Assembly: GCA_036186865.1 (NCBI GenBank)
Contig: AP025041.1
Coordinates: 35,095,490-35,159,489 of the forward strand
From: Eustoma russellianum
Taxonomy: Eukaryota; Streptophyta; Magnoliopsida; Gentianales; Gentianaceae
DNA length: 64,000 nucleotides
Direction of reading: 5' to 3'
Positions within the stretch are counted from its first letter, which is position 1. Each line of letters begins with the position of its first letter. Position numbers and translations under genes: made by a program. Under the pieces are notes generated by a model. That model did no database searches. It was not told the origin of the DNA and saw only the letters and a program-made list of their open reading frames with translations. Below, piece after piece: positions 1-11,302 of this stretch.

Positions 1-2456
1 ATCTATATAATCCATTATCAACATCTTTACCATGTTCATCTTTGTCTAATTTAGTAGTGACACTCATAGGCGTGGGGGATGGTTTCAAATTTTCAAAATT
101 GAATTTCTTGATCATGTCGTTTACGTACTTAGCTTGGCTTATATGAATTCCTTTACTCGTTTGCTTAATCTGCAAGCCAAGAAAATAATTAAGTTCACCA
201 ACCATAGACATTTCAAATTCAGCTTTCATACAATTTTCAAAATCCTTAACGAGTCTATGTGAGGTAGAACCAAAAATAATGTCATCTACGTAAATTTGAA
301 TAATAAGTAAATCTGATTTTTCTTGTTTCAAAAATAGTGTACTATCTATAGTACCACGTTTAAAATTATTTTCTAAAAGAAAAGTAGCAAAACGATCATA
401 CCATGCTCTAGGCGCTTGCTTTAGTCCATATAGTGCCTTCTTTAGTTTGTACACGTGATCGGGATGTTTCAAATCTTCAAAACCGGGTGGTTGTTTCACG
501 TATACTTCTTCTTGTATAAATCCATTCAGAAAAGCACTTTTGACGTCCATTTGATACAATTTAAAATCTTTCATGCATGCAATAGCAAGTAAGAGTCGTA
601 TGGCTTCTAAACGTGCTACGGGTGCAAATGTTTCATCGTAGTCTATGCCTTCTTCTTGATTATATCCTTGAGCTACGAGTCTTGCTTTATTTCTAACGAC
701 TTTTCCTTCTTCATTCATTTTGTTCCTAAACACCCACTTTGTGCCTATTATTGTCTTATCTTGTGGTCGTGGCACTAAATCCCATACATCATTTCTAACG
801 AATTGATTAAGTTCGTCATGCATAGCATCAATCCAAGATGAATCACTCAAAGCATCATGCACATTCTTAGGCTCAATTTCAGAAATCATAGCATGAAATT
901 CATTTATTTCATCCGAAGTGATTCTTCTACGTGGTCGCACACCGTGAGTGATGTCGCCTATGATGAGATCATGTGGGTGATCTCTATGCCATCTTGGTTG
1001 ATTATTTTCTAAGTTATCATGCATTTCTATATGATCATGCATTTCTAGTGTTTCATTCATCTCATGCATATCAAAAGAATCATTTTCTTCATCTAAAGCA
1101 GGTTTCAATTCAAAATCATCATCATATTCCTTTTCTTTATCAATTTCTCCAAATTCATTGAATTTAACATGAATAGATTCTATGATTTGTCTAGTGAGAG
1201 GATCATAACATCTATATGCTTTTGAATTTATGGAATACCCAATAAAAATGCACTCAATCGATTTGGATTCAAATTTATCTAAGTTATCTTTTGTATTCAA
1301 TACAAAGCATTTGCATCCAAACACACGAAAATAATCTATCTTAGGCATACGATCATTCAAAATTTCGTAAGGCGTCTTGTTTATTTTCTTTCTTATAGAT
1401 AGGCGATTTACAATATAGCATGCACAATTTACGGCTTCCGCCCACAGAAATCTAGGCAATTTATTTTCGCAAAGCATGGTTCTAGCGATTTCTTGTAGTG
1501 TGCGATTCTTTCTTTCTACTACTCCATTTAATTGTGGAGTTCTAGGTGGCGAAAACTCATGTTTAATTCCTTTTTCTTCACAAAATGAAATCATCTCTTT
1601 ATTTTTAAACTCACCGCCTCTATCGCTTCTTATTCTTTTCACATTTACGCCGTATTGATTTTCAAGTTGTTTAATTAATTTAGCGATTTCTACGGCGCTA
1701 TCATCCTTATGTGCAAGAAATAAAGTCCAAGTATAGCGAGAAAAGTCGTCAACAATTACGCATGCATAGTGACGCCCACCAAGGCTTGTAGTGCGACTAG
1801 GACCAAACAAATCGATATGCAATAGTTCTAGTATTCTAGTCGTGCTTATCTCATTTTTAGGCTTGAGTGACTCACGTGTTTGTTTGCCTTTTATGCAAGA
1901 TTCACACAACTGAAAGTTGTCTAAATCAAGCTTAGGCAATCCCCGTACTAGGTTCTTTCGTTGCAATTTTTCTAGTGTAGAAATACCTATGTGTCCTAAA
2001 CGTCTATGCCACAAGTTCACATTGGGTTCATTTGACATAAAACATTTAACTTTGGCATCTACTACATCATCCATAGATAGTGTGAATATATTTCCTTCAC
2101 GTTTTCCTTTTAAAACGGTTTCTCCATTTTTATCTATTATATTACAATAAGGGTGAGTAAAGCACACATTGAAACCATTGTCAACAAATTGAGAAATACT
2201 AAGAAGATTGTAAGATAAGTTGCTTACCAAAAACACGTTGGAGATTTGGAGTGTGTTCGGATTTCCAATCGTACCTTTACCAATGATCTTGCCTTCATTG
2301 TTGTCTCCAAAGGTCACAGATCCGCCTTTTGTGACCTTCTTTAATTTGGAGAATAGGCTCGGGTCACCCGTCATGTGCCTCGAGCAACCACTGTCAAGGA
2401 ACCACTTTATTGATGTGTCTTTTGATGAGTGGTCTCCCTGCAATGTAAAAAGGTGA
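1..2456 (-). CDS. pol: SV1 pol (protease-integrase-reverse transcriptase), partial
   Basis: Partial polyprotein; the C-terminus lies off the left edge. The domains stay in one frame at every point checked. Aspartic protease: DSG, followed by CSRHMTGDP, at 2387-2395. A GAG-pre-integrase zinc region lies around 1850-1960. Integrase catalytic regions are HIDLFG (about 1801-1819), SDRGGEF (about 1607-1627) and NGVVERKNRT (about 1500-1530), giving the D, D and E of the DDE triad. The RT has the QMDVKSAFLNG block near 535-555, LYGLKQAPRAWY near 400-435 and the catalytic YVDD at 281-292. The frame starts just downstream of the gag stop, so expression needs a frameshift or readthrough. No in-frame stop was noticed, but not every codon was checked. 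This may be a near-intact copia pol. Confidence 0.85.
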
Positions 2457-2498
2457 TTTAGGTACCCTTTTAATTTTGGGTCCTTTCGAGTTAGTTAA

Positions 2499-3839
2499 TC
2501 ACCTTTTGGTAAAGGTACCTTTCGGTACCCATACTTGGGTGATCCTTCTCGGTCTATCAAATGGCAAGAATGTAGATGAAGGTGCAATATAGTATACATG
2601 TGGTGCATGTACTTTGGGTCTTTGCCCAAGGACTCCTCTATACTCATTATATGAAGGACGTTTGTGATATGTCCTTGTGTGCGTGTGCGTAGTGCGTGGA
2701 TGATATGTATTCCGTGTATGCATTGATCTCTTCTTCTCATATCTATATGGTACAACATTATATTTCACATGATATGAGGGAGTGGGGCGTGTGGAAGGGG
2801 GCGCTTTTTGCGTCATCTTAGACGCCACTTGATGCTTAGGGGTGTCTACCTTTTTAGACACAACAAACTTGGTTGGTTTGGTTGATACTTCGTTAGTATC
2901 AACGTACCCCAATCCAGTTTTGTCACTGTCATGCTTTTGTGATAATATGATGCGATGCAGCATGTTTGACCCTGTATCGAATTGTTTCATCATTTTCTCT
3001 AAATCTGTATTCCTTGATTTCAAATTTGAAATCTCGGATTTCATTTCACTATTTTGAGAAGTTAATGATGAGATCTCGGTTTTTAATGCAGTGATGACAC
3101 ATGAAGACTCTTTCTTTGAATCGCTTAATTGAGCGACAAGATTCTCGTTAGAAGATTCTAACAGTTTCTTGTCTTCAATTAAACGTTTCTTTTCTTTTGC
3201 GAGAGTCTTAGTAAATTTATGTAACTCAAGATATTGACTAAATAGATCATCGTAAGAAGGTTCAGAGTCAGAGTCAGAGTCAGATGATACCTCATTAGAC
3301 GCCTTTGAAGCGAAGCAAACTTGAGCGGTCTCCTCTTCGGTCTCAGATTCAGAGTCTGATGAATCACTCCATGTGGAGGCCTTTAGTGCACGTTTCCTTT
3401 GCTTAGGATCTGAGACGGGTCTATTTTTGTTCCGCTCCTTGTCAGGGTACTTATTTGTTTGCTTTTCTTTGTTTGGGCAATCATATGATAAGTGTCCGAG
3501 TTTGCCGCATTCATAACATTTAATGTCCTTATCATTTGACTTGTTTTTATTTCTCTTAGATGTAGTGCCCTTGTTTTTATTTCTAAATGATTTTCTCATG
3601 AATCTTCTTAGTCCTTTAGCCAATAGAATTAAGTCATCATTATCCGACTCGGAATCACTATCTTCTACGTGATCGGAGGGAGGGGAGACGTATTCATTTG
3701 ATTTGAAAGCAATTGTCTTACCTTGTTTGGTTGATTCCGATTTCCGAATAATGAGTTTGTTTTCATACACTTTTAGTGAACCAATGAGTTCTTCCATTTT
3801 TATTGACTTAGTCTCCTTGCTTTCTTCTATGGCAGTCAC
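2499..3839 (-). CDS. gag: SV1 gag, C-terminal part (zinc knuckle, coiled coil)
   Basis: A 446-residue open frame that continues the gag of the preceding segment after a one-base frame change. The acidic, Ser/Asp-rich stretch near residues 55-70 is followed by a basic region and a CCHC zinc knuckle (CYECGKLGHLSYDC, about residues 108-121), which binds genomic RNA in nucleocapsids. Residues about 195-290 form a long charged heptad-like region (repeated K/E/L with SLTSQNSEMKSEISNL) that predicts a coiled coil, as described for Sirevirus Gag. The tail is basic and His/Tyr-rich and ends at TQVWVPKGTFTKR before a stop. The ATG used here is only the first Met after the frame break, not the natural start of Gag. 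Confidence 0.8.
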   Translation of the reverse strand: MTAIEESKETKSIKMEELIGSLKVYENKLIIRKSESTKQGKTIAFKSNEYVSPPSDHVEDSDSESDNDDLILLAKGLRRFMRKSFRNKNKGTTSKRNKNKSNDKDIKCYECGKLGHLSYDCPNKEKQTNKYPDKERNKNRPVSDPKQRKRALKASTWSDSSDSESETEEETAQVCFASKASNEVSSDSDSDSEPSYDDLFSQYLELHKFTKTLAKEKKRLIEDKKLLESSNENLVAQLSDSKKESSCVITALKTEISSLTSQNSEMKSEISNLKSRNTDLEKMMKQFDTGSNMLHRIILSQKHDSDKTGLGYVDTNEVSTKPTKFVVSKKVDTPKHQVASKMTQKAPPSTRPTPSYHVKYNVVPYRYEKKRSMHTRNTYHPRTTHTHTRTYHKRPSYNEYRGVLGQRPKVHAPHVYYIAPSSTFLPFDRPRRITQVWVPKGTFTKR

Positions 3840-4414
3840 TTTAGGATCCCATTCTGAAGGGAGGCTCGTAGGACTTTCTGTACTTTTTCCTGCGTTGTAA
3901 AGGCCTTACCAAGAGACTCAAGGGAGTTATAGATGTTAGTCAAGCGAAGATCCATATCAACAATTGACTCATTAGGCAACAACTTGAAAGACTCAAGAGT
4001 AGACATAAGCATATTAATTTTAGACTCTTTTACTTGACTCGTGCCTTCGTGTTTCATTTCTAAGATTCTCCACATTTCTTGTGCACTCGAACAATTGGAC
4101 ACATAACTAGACTCACTCATACTTAAGCCATTTAAGAGTAATTGCATGGCCTTAGCATTCATACTCAGTTTCTTTTTGTCTTCACTAGTATAGTCTTGTC
4201 TTGTTTTAATTACTTTTAGTGTGACTCCATCTACAGTGGACAATTTAGACGGGACATATGGACCATCTTCAATTATTGACCAAAGGTCTATGTCTATAGC
4301 CATAAGAAATAATTTCATCCTAAGTTTCCATTGAATAAAAGACTCACCGTCAAAGAGTGGAGGCCTTTGGCTTGACATACCTTCTTGTTCGGTTTTGAGA
4401 TTTGTGGATGCCAT
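3836..4414 (-). CDS. gag: SV1 gag, N-terminal part (copia-type Gag), frameshifted end
   Basis: A 192-residue frame starting at the natural Gag Met, about 40 bases downstream of the PBS. It carries the copia Gag core: a GESFIQWKLRMKLFL block near the N-terminus, then MNAKAMQLLLNGLS, AQEMWRILEMKHEGTSQVKESKI and the SFKLLPNESIVDMDLR region. Near position 3866 a single-base deletion changes SLPSEWDPK to a shifted ending and a stop. The plus-strand relative SV2 keeps the unshifted reading (SLPSEWDPKVTAIEESK), which identifies the deletion. Gag is therefore split into two overlapping frames, this one and the 446-residue one. Confidence 0.82.
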   Translation of the reverse strand: MASTNLKTEQEGMSSQRPPLFDGESFIQWKLRMKLFLMAIDIDLWSIIEDGPYVPSKLSTVDGVTLKVIKTRQDYTSEDKKKLSMNAKAMQLLLNGLSMSESSYVSNCSSAQEMWRILEMKHEGTSQVKESKINMLMSTLESFKLLPNESIVDMDLRLTNIYNSLESLGKAFTTQEKVQKVLRASLQNGILK

Positions 4415-4454
4415 CTCACTGAATCGTTGGATTCCTTGTAGCGAGTATTCCTGC

Positions 4455-4466
4455 GCTCTGATACCA
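4455..4466 (-). promoter_or_regulatory. SV1 primer-binding site (tRNA-iMet)
   Basis: The minus strand reads TGGTATCAGAGC, the standard plant PBS complementary to the 3' end of initiator tRNA-Met. It is two bases inside the LTR boundary at 4469 and about 40 bases upstream of the gag ATG. Confidence 0.93.
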
Positions 4467-4468
4467 CT

Positions 4469-7400
4469 TGTAGGATCTGCAAGGCACCACTAGAAGGGGG
4501 GGGGTTGAATAGGTGGTGCGGAAAATATGGTTTTTAAAATTTCTTTAGACCTAACCAATTCAAGTTCTGAAAACAGATTCTGTTTTCAGTACCAGTTTTA
4601 GAACGATTTAAAAACTAGGTTAGAGGTCTCCAAAAATTATGAAATTTTGAGAGAACTTAGCCTCAGATGTTGTGAGGGTCCCCTAAAAATTTCAAATCAA
4701 AATTCAACCTTTAACCCCTTCAAAAACCGTTGGCACTCAGATTGTGCAATTCTGCCAGAAACGGTAGATGGTTTTGAAAAATTAATTCCTAATTGTGTGA
4801 ATGTCCAAATGATCTGAAAATTTGACCAATAACTCTTCACACACTATATTTCAATGGGTTAAAACAGTTTTTGAAAATTCTTTTAGGAAGTAGGTCAAAT
4901 ACATCCAAAGTCTCAACCTTTGCAAGTCTGAAAATCAGACTGCACAAGTCTCAGAACTTTTGATGTTTGGATGACTTATACTTGTCCAAAAGGGTTGAAA
5001 CTTGTGCCAAATTAACCCTAGAACGTTTATGTATGTTTCTGGAAAATTTTATAATTTTTAGAAAACGTTTACTATTTTTGCGAACGTCAACAATATAAGT
5101 AAACAGCGTAGAAACTGAAACGTAAATGCAGAAAGTAAATTGCACCAAGAATTTTATACTGGTTCGGTTATAAACAACCTACTCCAGTCTTCAAGGAACA
5201 CCTTCCTTGGTTCACACTAATTTCACACACGCAGTACACCTTACCGCAGGGTTGATAGAGTTACACCTTAACTCCAACCCTTTACAAACCTTGTATTGTG
5301 AATACAATTTGCACGAACACCACCACCTCGCTAGAATGAAGATTGATCACACCTTGATCAATCTTGTACAAAGATGTATGAATGGTGGTTTCTATGAAGC
5401 CTATTCAAAGATGAAAGATATGAAATACAATAGGCTTTTTACAAGAGAAGAAAGAAAGAAAGTGTAGGAGAAGAAAGCTTTTGCACTTTAATCACTTTTG
5501 AATATGATTCTTGGTCTTGCTTTTGTTTGTTCTTCTCTTCTCTTTTTTAATCAAGTCCAAGCCGTCCCCTATACCTCTTCTCCCCTCTTGAAACTTTCCT
5601 TTTAATTGCTTGAGAGAGTGTGAGACATCATGGTGACAACATTTTGCTTACTTGGCATCACTCCATTGGACCATCATTTAGTCATTGCTTACTTGGCATC
5701 TTTTGATTTGCTCAATGTTGTCATCATTTGATGACATGGATATTCTGAAAAAAAACACTAAATATATGCCAAATAATCAATTATCAAATCATGCCAAAAT
5801 AGTCACAATATGTCATAAAGTTTGAGACACAAAAATCCTCCCTTCCACCCTTGAAAAAATCGGCCATATCATAGTGTTAATGCTGAAATTTTCAGCATTT
5901 ACCATATGCAATTAAAACTGAATTTCTTCCATTTTTCTTTGAATTTCTTCCATAAAAATTCATCCATTATTTAAGGCAAGTCTTGCTACAAGATTAAGAA
6001 TGAATTTGGACACCAATATAGGGCAAGATTCGCCCACACCATCTTCACACATGCTGAAAAATTTCAGCATGTGTGATATAAAGAATATCACACTAAATAC
6101 ATTTCAAATCATTTCCATAACTCATTTGATTTATTCCTTAATGCAAAATTAACAAAATATACTCCTTAATGATGAAGAAATCGTCCAACACTAGTGTGAC
6201 ATGCTGAAATTTTCAGCATGTGACATAAGAGAGGTATATGTTGAAAACTTACCTTTTGTAGCTTCTCTCTTTGATTCATCAACATTGTATGATTGATTCT
6301 TGACCAATCAACATGCCAACTAGGCTCCACATGTGCTCCATTTCAGCTAGGGTGACGTTTTGGTGTGTATATGCATGTGCTGAAATTTATTTTTGCTAAC
6401 TTTGTAAAATAGTGCACATTTAATATTATACACATGTAATATTCCAATCAGCCCTTAATTTAATTTTCCAGAACACTTTAAGATGTATATTATATATAAA
6501 AAGTGTCTAGATACGTGCCACATCATGTTCAAGAAAAACGTTCCATGTCAAGTGCGTAGAAAACCGAATTTTCGATATCTATCGATTACCCGATTTTTCT
6601 CTAATTTAAATTCCAACTTTTGCACATGCTATATATATTATGTTATACATAATATATATAATATATACTTTAATTTTCAGCACTTGGCTGATTTAAAGTG
6701 GTACCATAAATATGTGACAAAATAAAATTGGAATCTTCACATTTTGGCCTAAATGTGGGGTGATTTGTGTGTGCCAACATGGAAAGTATTTTTTTTCTCA
6801 ATAAACAGTGTATGGCACGAAATTTTTAATGAATTTTGATGTATATGGGCTGGCCATTTATTTATGGCAAGTACGTGACACGTTGGCGAAGTTTCGGTAT
6901 CGCCTGATACGACAAATTTCGGTTTAGAACCTTTTATCGTGTCGTATTTAACTTGTCATCACCATATCTTATATCATATGATATAAGATCTGAATATACT
7001 CATAAATATGAGTTAAGTATAGTGGTGTGACGTAAACGTACGTTCGTAAGATATATAACGTGTCAATAGTACGTTGGAATAAATGTGTATGTGCCTTTTT
7101 TAAAAATCTGAAAATATAGTATATATATATGTATTAAAAACGTGTGACATTGATGTGTGGAGGAGGAGAAGACTTTCCTTCCATAGCCATGTTGCCTTTA
7201 AGCCTTTTCCAAATGCATCTTCCTTTAATGAACTACTTAGTTTATTAAACTAAGTACTTCACTTAATGAACTATTTTAGTTCATTAATTGTGGCACCTGA
7301 AAATAGTATAAACTCAACAAATGTTCGCCATATGATGTAAGCTTTAAAGCTTCATGGCTCGTTAGTACGGCAACATAATATATGAGGTAAATAAGGCAAG

Positions 7401-7510
7401 TTATCATGCATACATGTACACTTGTGTATATATATATACTTAACGTTATATATATAAATATATATTCAAATTTCTTATTTTAAAATCACTCAAACCCTCA
7501 TATTTCTACA
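4469..7510 (-). repeat. SV1 5' LTR (about 3.0 kb)
   Basis: The LTR lies between the PBS and the C/D-family sequence resuming at 7511. On the plus strand it opens with TGTAGG and closes with TTCTACA, so the termini form TGTAG/CTACA; the next five bases (CATGT) are the probable target duplication. The inner part (about 4500-6500) is homologous to the SV2 LTR at 29041-30717. It has no coding gene; short frames here are not supported. It is AT-rich and contains several perfect palindromes: 5881-5897, 6046-6075 (14-bp arms), 6200-6220, 6966-6989 (12-bp arms), 7236-7254 and 7263-7287. The outer boundary is inferred from the termini and from the resuming neighbour, because the 3' LTR is not in the window. 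Confidence 0.65.
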
Positions 7511-7924
7511 CATGTATGATCCACTTGACGAATCTAGGCAGAAATACTTGCTGAGCGATTCGTTATCATTCACCCCTTTATTTTACCAAGCAGACCCACA
7601 GGACCCTGAGCTAGAGTTCATAGAGGATGACCCTCGAGACTAGGTGTGGAGAGCTGACTAGTAGCCAGCAGTGGCATCTTTTGTATTTTGTTATTCAGCT
7701 TTGTACTTATGATATGTTGTATTAGTGATGTATTGATGACACTACTTTGGATGTATTAGTATAAACTTATGTCGATGTTTATTTCCGCTTATGTTGCTAT
7801 GCTTTCGCTATTCGATACATGTTATGACGATATGTACATAAATGTTATCGACGCCTTACACTTCTCGTAGCAGGGTATGATGGGTGCACCGTGCCGAGAC
7901 CCTAGTCCCGGGCGGGGCGCTACA
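7511..7924 (+). mobile_element. 3' end of a C/D-family LTR, truncated by SV1
   Basis: This stretch matches the last 400 or so bases of the element D LTR (about 59755-60165) in the same orientation, ending in GCGGGGCGCTACA. Its left end is cut exactly where the SV1 LTR ends, so SV1 probably inserted into this LTR. It is also an inverted copy of 8197 to about 8610. Confidence 0.75.
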
Positions 7925-8196
7925 TAACAAGCTATATATTTCTATCCTGACATTCCATCGACACGTCATCAACATACGTCAACATCAAGCTACCATATAC
8001 ACATCATACTTTTGAGTATATTCATATTCCAAGTCATATATTCCATGTCATCAAGCTTCCTAAAATATGCCGACATGCCACAAGTTCGTAAACCGAAAAT
8101 CGCCATATCAAATGACTACCGAACTATCACCGACATGTCATATACTTACCATACAAAGATGGACATGCAATATACACTCCAAATACATACGAATTT
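7925..8196. other. 272-bp unassigned spacer between inverted LTR ends
   Basis: AT-rich DNA between a plus-strand C/D LTR end and the minus-strand LTR of element C. It resembles nothing else in the window and has no convincing ORF. The last five bases (AATTT) may be the left target duplication of element C. It could be pre-insertion genomic DNA or an older repeat. Confidence 0.4.
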
Positions 8197-9172
8197 TGTA
8201 GCGCCCCACTCAGAACTAGGGTCTTGGCACAGTGTACCCACTGTACTCTACTACGAGAAGCACAAGGCATTGATAACTTACATGTAAAAATCATAGTAAC
8301 ATGCAGCGATGAGCGGAAGTAAAATAACACAAGCAGAATTATACATCAACATAAGTACATCCTAATACATCCGCATGAGTATCATAAGTATATCAGAGTA
8401 CAAAATATCAAAATATAGAGCTAAATGTCAAAAATACAAAAGAGGCCGTAGCTAGCTACTAATACTTCTAGTCACGAGGCTCGTCCTCGATAAACTCTGG
8501 CTTGGGGTCCTGTGGATGTGCATGGTGAAATAAAGGGGTGAGCGATATAAATCGCTCATCAAGTATTTCTGCCTAGGTTCGTCAAGTGGATCATACATGG
8601 GGACTGGGATAGTGGGTGGTACAGTGTGGTGTAACACAGATATCAAAATGCACAATTTAAACAGAAATAGTGAAGCATAGAGTAAGTGATGAAATCATAA
8701 AGCATATAGTAAGTGCATAAATAATAAAGTAGATATCATATCATGCATACCTATTACAAATATCGTAAAATTAAATAGAATTTCCTATTAAACATTCGTG
8801 ATTTAACTCGTAGTTACTTTATTCTTGGGCACAATATTCTTTGGTTTGATCTTGTCTTTCTTTAATCATACTTGGTCTCGATTTATCCAGATTCATGCTT
8901 AGAGTTATTAGAGAAGGCATGAGACATGATCGTGACATATGCATTGTAAAACTTTTTGAAAAACGTTTGATATCATACATACATAAGCATGACATGACGT
9001 GAGTGGTTATAGCACTTTGTATAACATAAGAATGGTACCCACGACATATCGAAATGATTCTCCGAGTAGCCACGAGTACCATCTATGGATCTCGATGGTC
9101 TAACCATGCTGTTACATCATACATGCATAGGACTAACGGTGATGCGTTATAGCAGAGAACCCGAGTCCCAGA
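8197..9172 (-). repeat. Element C left LTR, first part
   Basis: It starts TGTAGCGCCCCACTC and aligns with 25864-26845 of the right LTR. It ends in CCAGA (9168-9172), where Tekay A is inserted, and resumes at 20783. No gene was seen; ORFs here are shadows of repeat sequence. Confidence 0.8.
9168..9172. repeat. Target-site duplication of Tekay A (left copy)
   Basis: CCAGA directly precedes the LTR start TGTAGCGC and is repeated exactly at 20778-20782, right after the other LTR end TACAACA. This proves the insertion and fixes the 9173-20777 boundaries. Confidence 0.93.
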
Positions 9173-9849
9173 TGTAGCGCCCCGCATCGGCCTGCCTTCA
9201 TATGGTGCGCCTGCCGTACTTCACTACGGAGAGTATCAAGCGTTAATGCATAACATGTCATAGTCCACAATAAAATGTATGGACATTCATGCTTACATAT
9301 CAGCAGGTAAGCAAAACTTAGGCAGAATAAAAACTTTTAAACAAAAAAAGCATTCCGAATATCCAACACAACGTCTACAACCATATCCGCAAAATAAAAG
9401 AGAAATTCGAAATGTTTGCTCCAACATAAGTCCATCAAACATAAACCATCATAATAAAATCCTTAAGCTGCCATCCTCTCGCACGTCTACAGGTATGGAA
9501 CTCTAGGCTCATCGTCAATCCACTCTACCCCATTTCCTGCATGCTCTTGGAGGAAAAATAAGGGGGTGAATGACAAAGTGACCAGCAAGTACACCATAAA
9601 CAAACAAGAATTCTATGGAAAGTATACACAAGAACCAAATCCCAAGAATTTGAATTCCCAACATACCTGACGTTCAATCCATTAGCCGCAAAGGAAATAA
9701 GATCATAACTTAAGAGACGAAAGATAGTAAGATCATGACTTGGTGACGAAAGATGATAAGATCATAACTTAGGCTATAGAAAATAATAAGATCATAACTT
9801 AAGTAACAATACATGCAGCGTTTGACTAGCGATTAAATGCATTGTGTAT

Positions 9850-11302
9850 CATCATCATCATCCGGACCCAGTATATCCCAACGACAGCAAAAACTATCAT
9901 TAGGGTCTGGGGAGGGTAAGTGGTAGGCAGACAATACCTCTATCCCAAGGGATAGAGAGTCTCCTTCCAATGAGACCCCCGGCTATACCTGCATAAATGA
10001 CATGATAATAGGGATATGTTGTGCTAGTGTGTTAGTGGGTAAATTCAAGAAATACGAATAAAGGCCTTTCGATATTAAAATACACATCACGTATATATGT
10101 ACATGTAATGTAAAACAACGGTAAAACATACGCCACCAAGTGGAAAGTCAACCTAAAGTGTAGATAGTGTCTATGCCTATCTATGTCCCTAAATATACTC
10201 TAAAGTGTCCCTATATATGACCTATACCTTGTTAACCTTAATCTTGTGTTTCCATGAACTCCTATCCTGGACCGTGTCCTCAGAGAGGTGCAAATCTAGT
10301 AAGTCGTGCCTTATCTGCTCATCCCAAGTCAGTTTGGGCCTGCCTTTACTCTTGTTTCCCTCTACAGTGAGGCTTTCAATTGCTGACCGATGTCGTTGTC
10401 TGTCTTCGCTTGACATGCCCAAACCATCTCAATCTTTCCTCCCTTATACTAGCCACACCTAACCCTTCACGAAACACCTTGTTTCTGATCCGGTCTAGCC
10501 TTGTATGCCCAAACATCCATCTTAACATTTTCATCTCTTCCACTTCCATCTTCTGTAGTTGTGACCTCTTGATGGCCCAGCACTCTGTCCCATATAGCAT
10601 TGCCGGTCGAACTGCCATCCTATAAAATTTTCCCTTTAATTTAGTTGGGAACTTTTTGTCACACAGCACCCCTGAGGCCGCCCTCCATCTGCACCATCCT
10701 GCTTGAACTCGATGTGCTACATCATTATCTATGTCGCCATTCTGCTACACAAATGATCCTAGGTACTTAAACTTACTTACCTATGGTACCACTTGACCAT
10801 CGATGGTGAGCTGGTTATCCTCACTGTCTGCTACACCGTTGAAGTCGCAGTGCAGGTACTCAGTCTTAGAACGGCTAATCTTTAAGCCTTTTCTCTCTAA
10901 AACATCTCTCCTCTGCTCTACTCTCATACTCAGGATATGTCTACTTTCTGCGACTAAGACATTATCGTCAGCAAAAAGCATACACCACGGAACTGCCTCC
11001 TGTATCGACTTTGACAGCTCGTCAAGGACAACTGCAAAAAGAAATGGGCTCAATGCAGACCCTTGATGGAGACCGATCTCCACCAGAAAGAAGTCTGTAT
11101 TCCCCACAGCCGTACCAACAGTTGTTTTTGTCCTAGCATACATATCTCTAATTATGTCTACATACTTCATAGGGATCCCTCTTGCCTCCAGACTATCCCA
11201 TATCAGGCTACACGGCACACTATCATATGCTTTTTCAAGATCGATGAAAACCATATGTAAATCGCGCTTCTTCTCCATATACTTATCCATTAATCTCCTG
11301 AG
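9850..11302 (-). mobile_element. 5'-truncated RTE-type LINE
   Basis: Inserted in the Tekay A left LTR. The flanks ATTGTGTAT (9841-9849) and AATGTGTAT (11303-11311) form a 9-bp target duplication with one mismatch, and the Tekay A right LTR has the empty site (AATGTGTAT near 18110). The 3' end is on the left and consists of a GAT/ATG trinucleotide tail (CATCATCATCATC on plus) instead of poly(A), typical of RTE LINEs. The 5' end is truncated inside the RT domain; endonuclease and the N-terminal RT are absent. Confidence 0.88.
10222..11299 (-). pseudogene. RTE LINE reverse transcriptase, C-terminal fragment
   Basis: A non-LTR reverse transcriptase fragment. The upstream 169-residue frame (10781-11290) has LHMVFIDLEKAYDSVP, GLHQGSALSPFLFA and the catalytic MLFADD block. 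A second frame (10376-10669) carries the RTE C-terminus: LCDKKFPTKLKGKFYRMAVRPAMLYG, then MLRWMFGHTRLDRIRN and RLRWFGHVKRR. A third short frame (10222-10422) continues to the 3' end. The frames are out of register, so the protein is broken by indels. Non-LTR RTs copy their own RNA at nicked chromosomal targets; this copy lacks the endonuclease and cannot be autonomous. The antisense frames over the region are shadows. Confidence 0.9.

Larger units (their letters stand above)
1..7510 (-). mobile_element. SV1: Sirevirus-like Ty1/copia retrotransposon, 5' portion
   Basis: This is a Ty1/copia element read on the minus strand, so its 5' LTR is on the right and its 3' part lies beyond the left edge of the window. 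From right to left it has a 3.0-kb LTR, an initiator-Met PBS, gag, then pol in the order protease, integrase, reverse transcriptase; integrase before RT is diagnostic of copia. The long LTR, the gag with a zinc knuckle followed by a coiled coil, and the pol motifs fit the Sirevirus (SIRE/Maximus) lineage. RNase H, any env-like ORF and the 3' LTR are outside the window. It is the best preserved coding element here: pol looks open, and gag has one single-base deletion. Confidence 0.88.

Noticed and set aside
973..2456. Plus-strand ORFs of 60-78 codons over SV1 pol
   Set aside because: They are antisense shadows of a pol frame with clear protease, integrase and RT motifs.
10205..11260. Plus-strand ORFs over the LINE
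   Set aside because: Antisense to the RT fragment; no family resemblance.
10781..11290. Reverse transcriptase as group II intron or DGR type
   Set aside because: GLHQGSALSPFLFA, FADD and the C-terminal RWFGHV blocks are RTE LINE features, and it has a LINE tail and target duplication.
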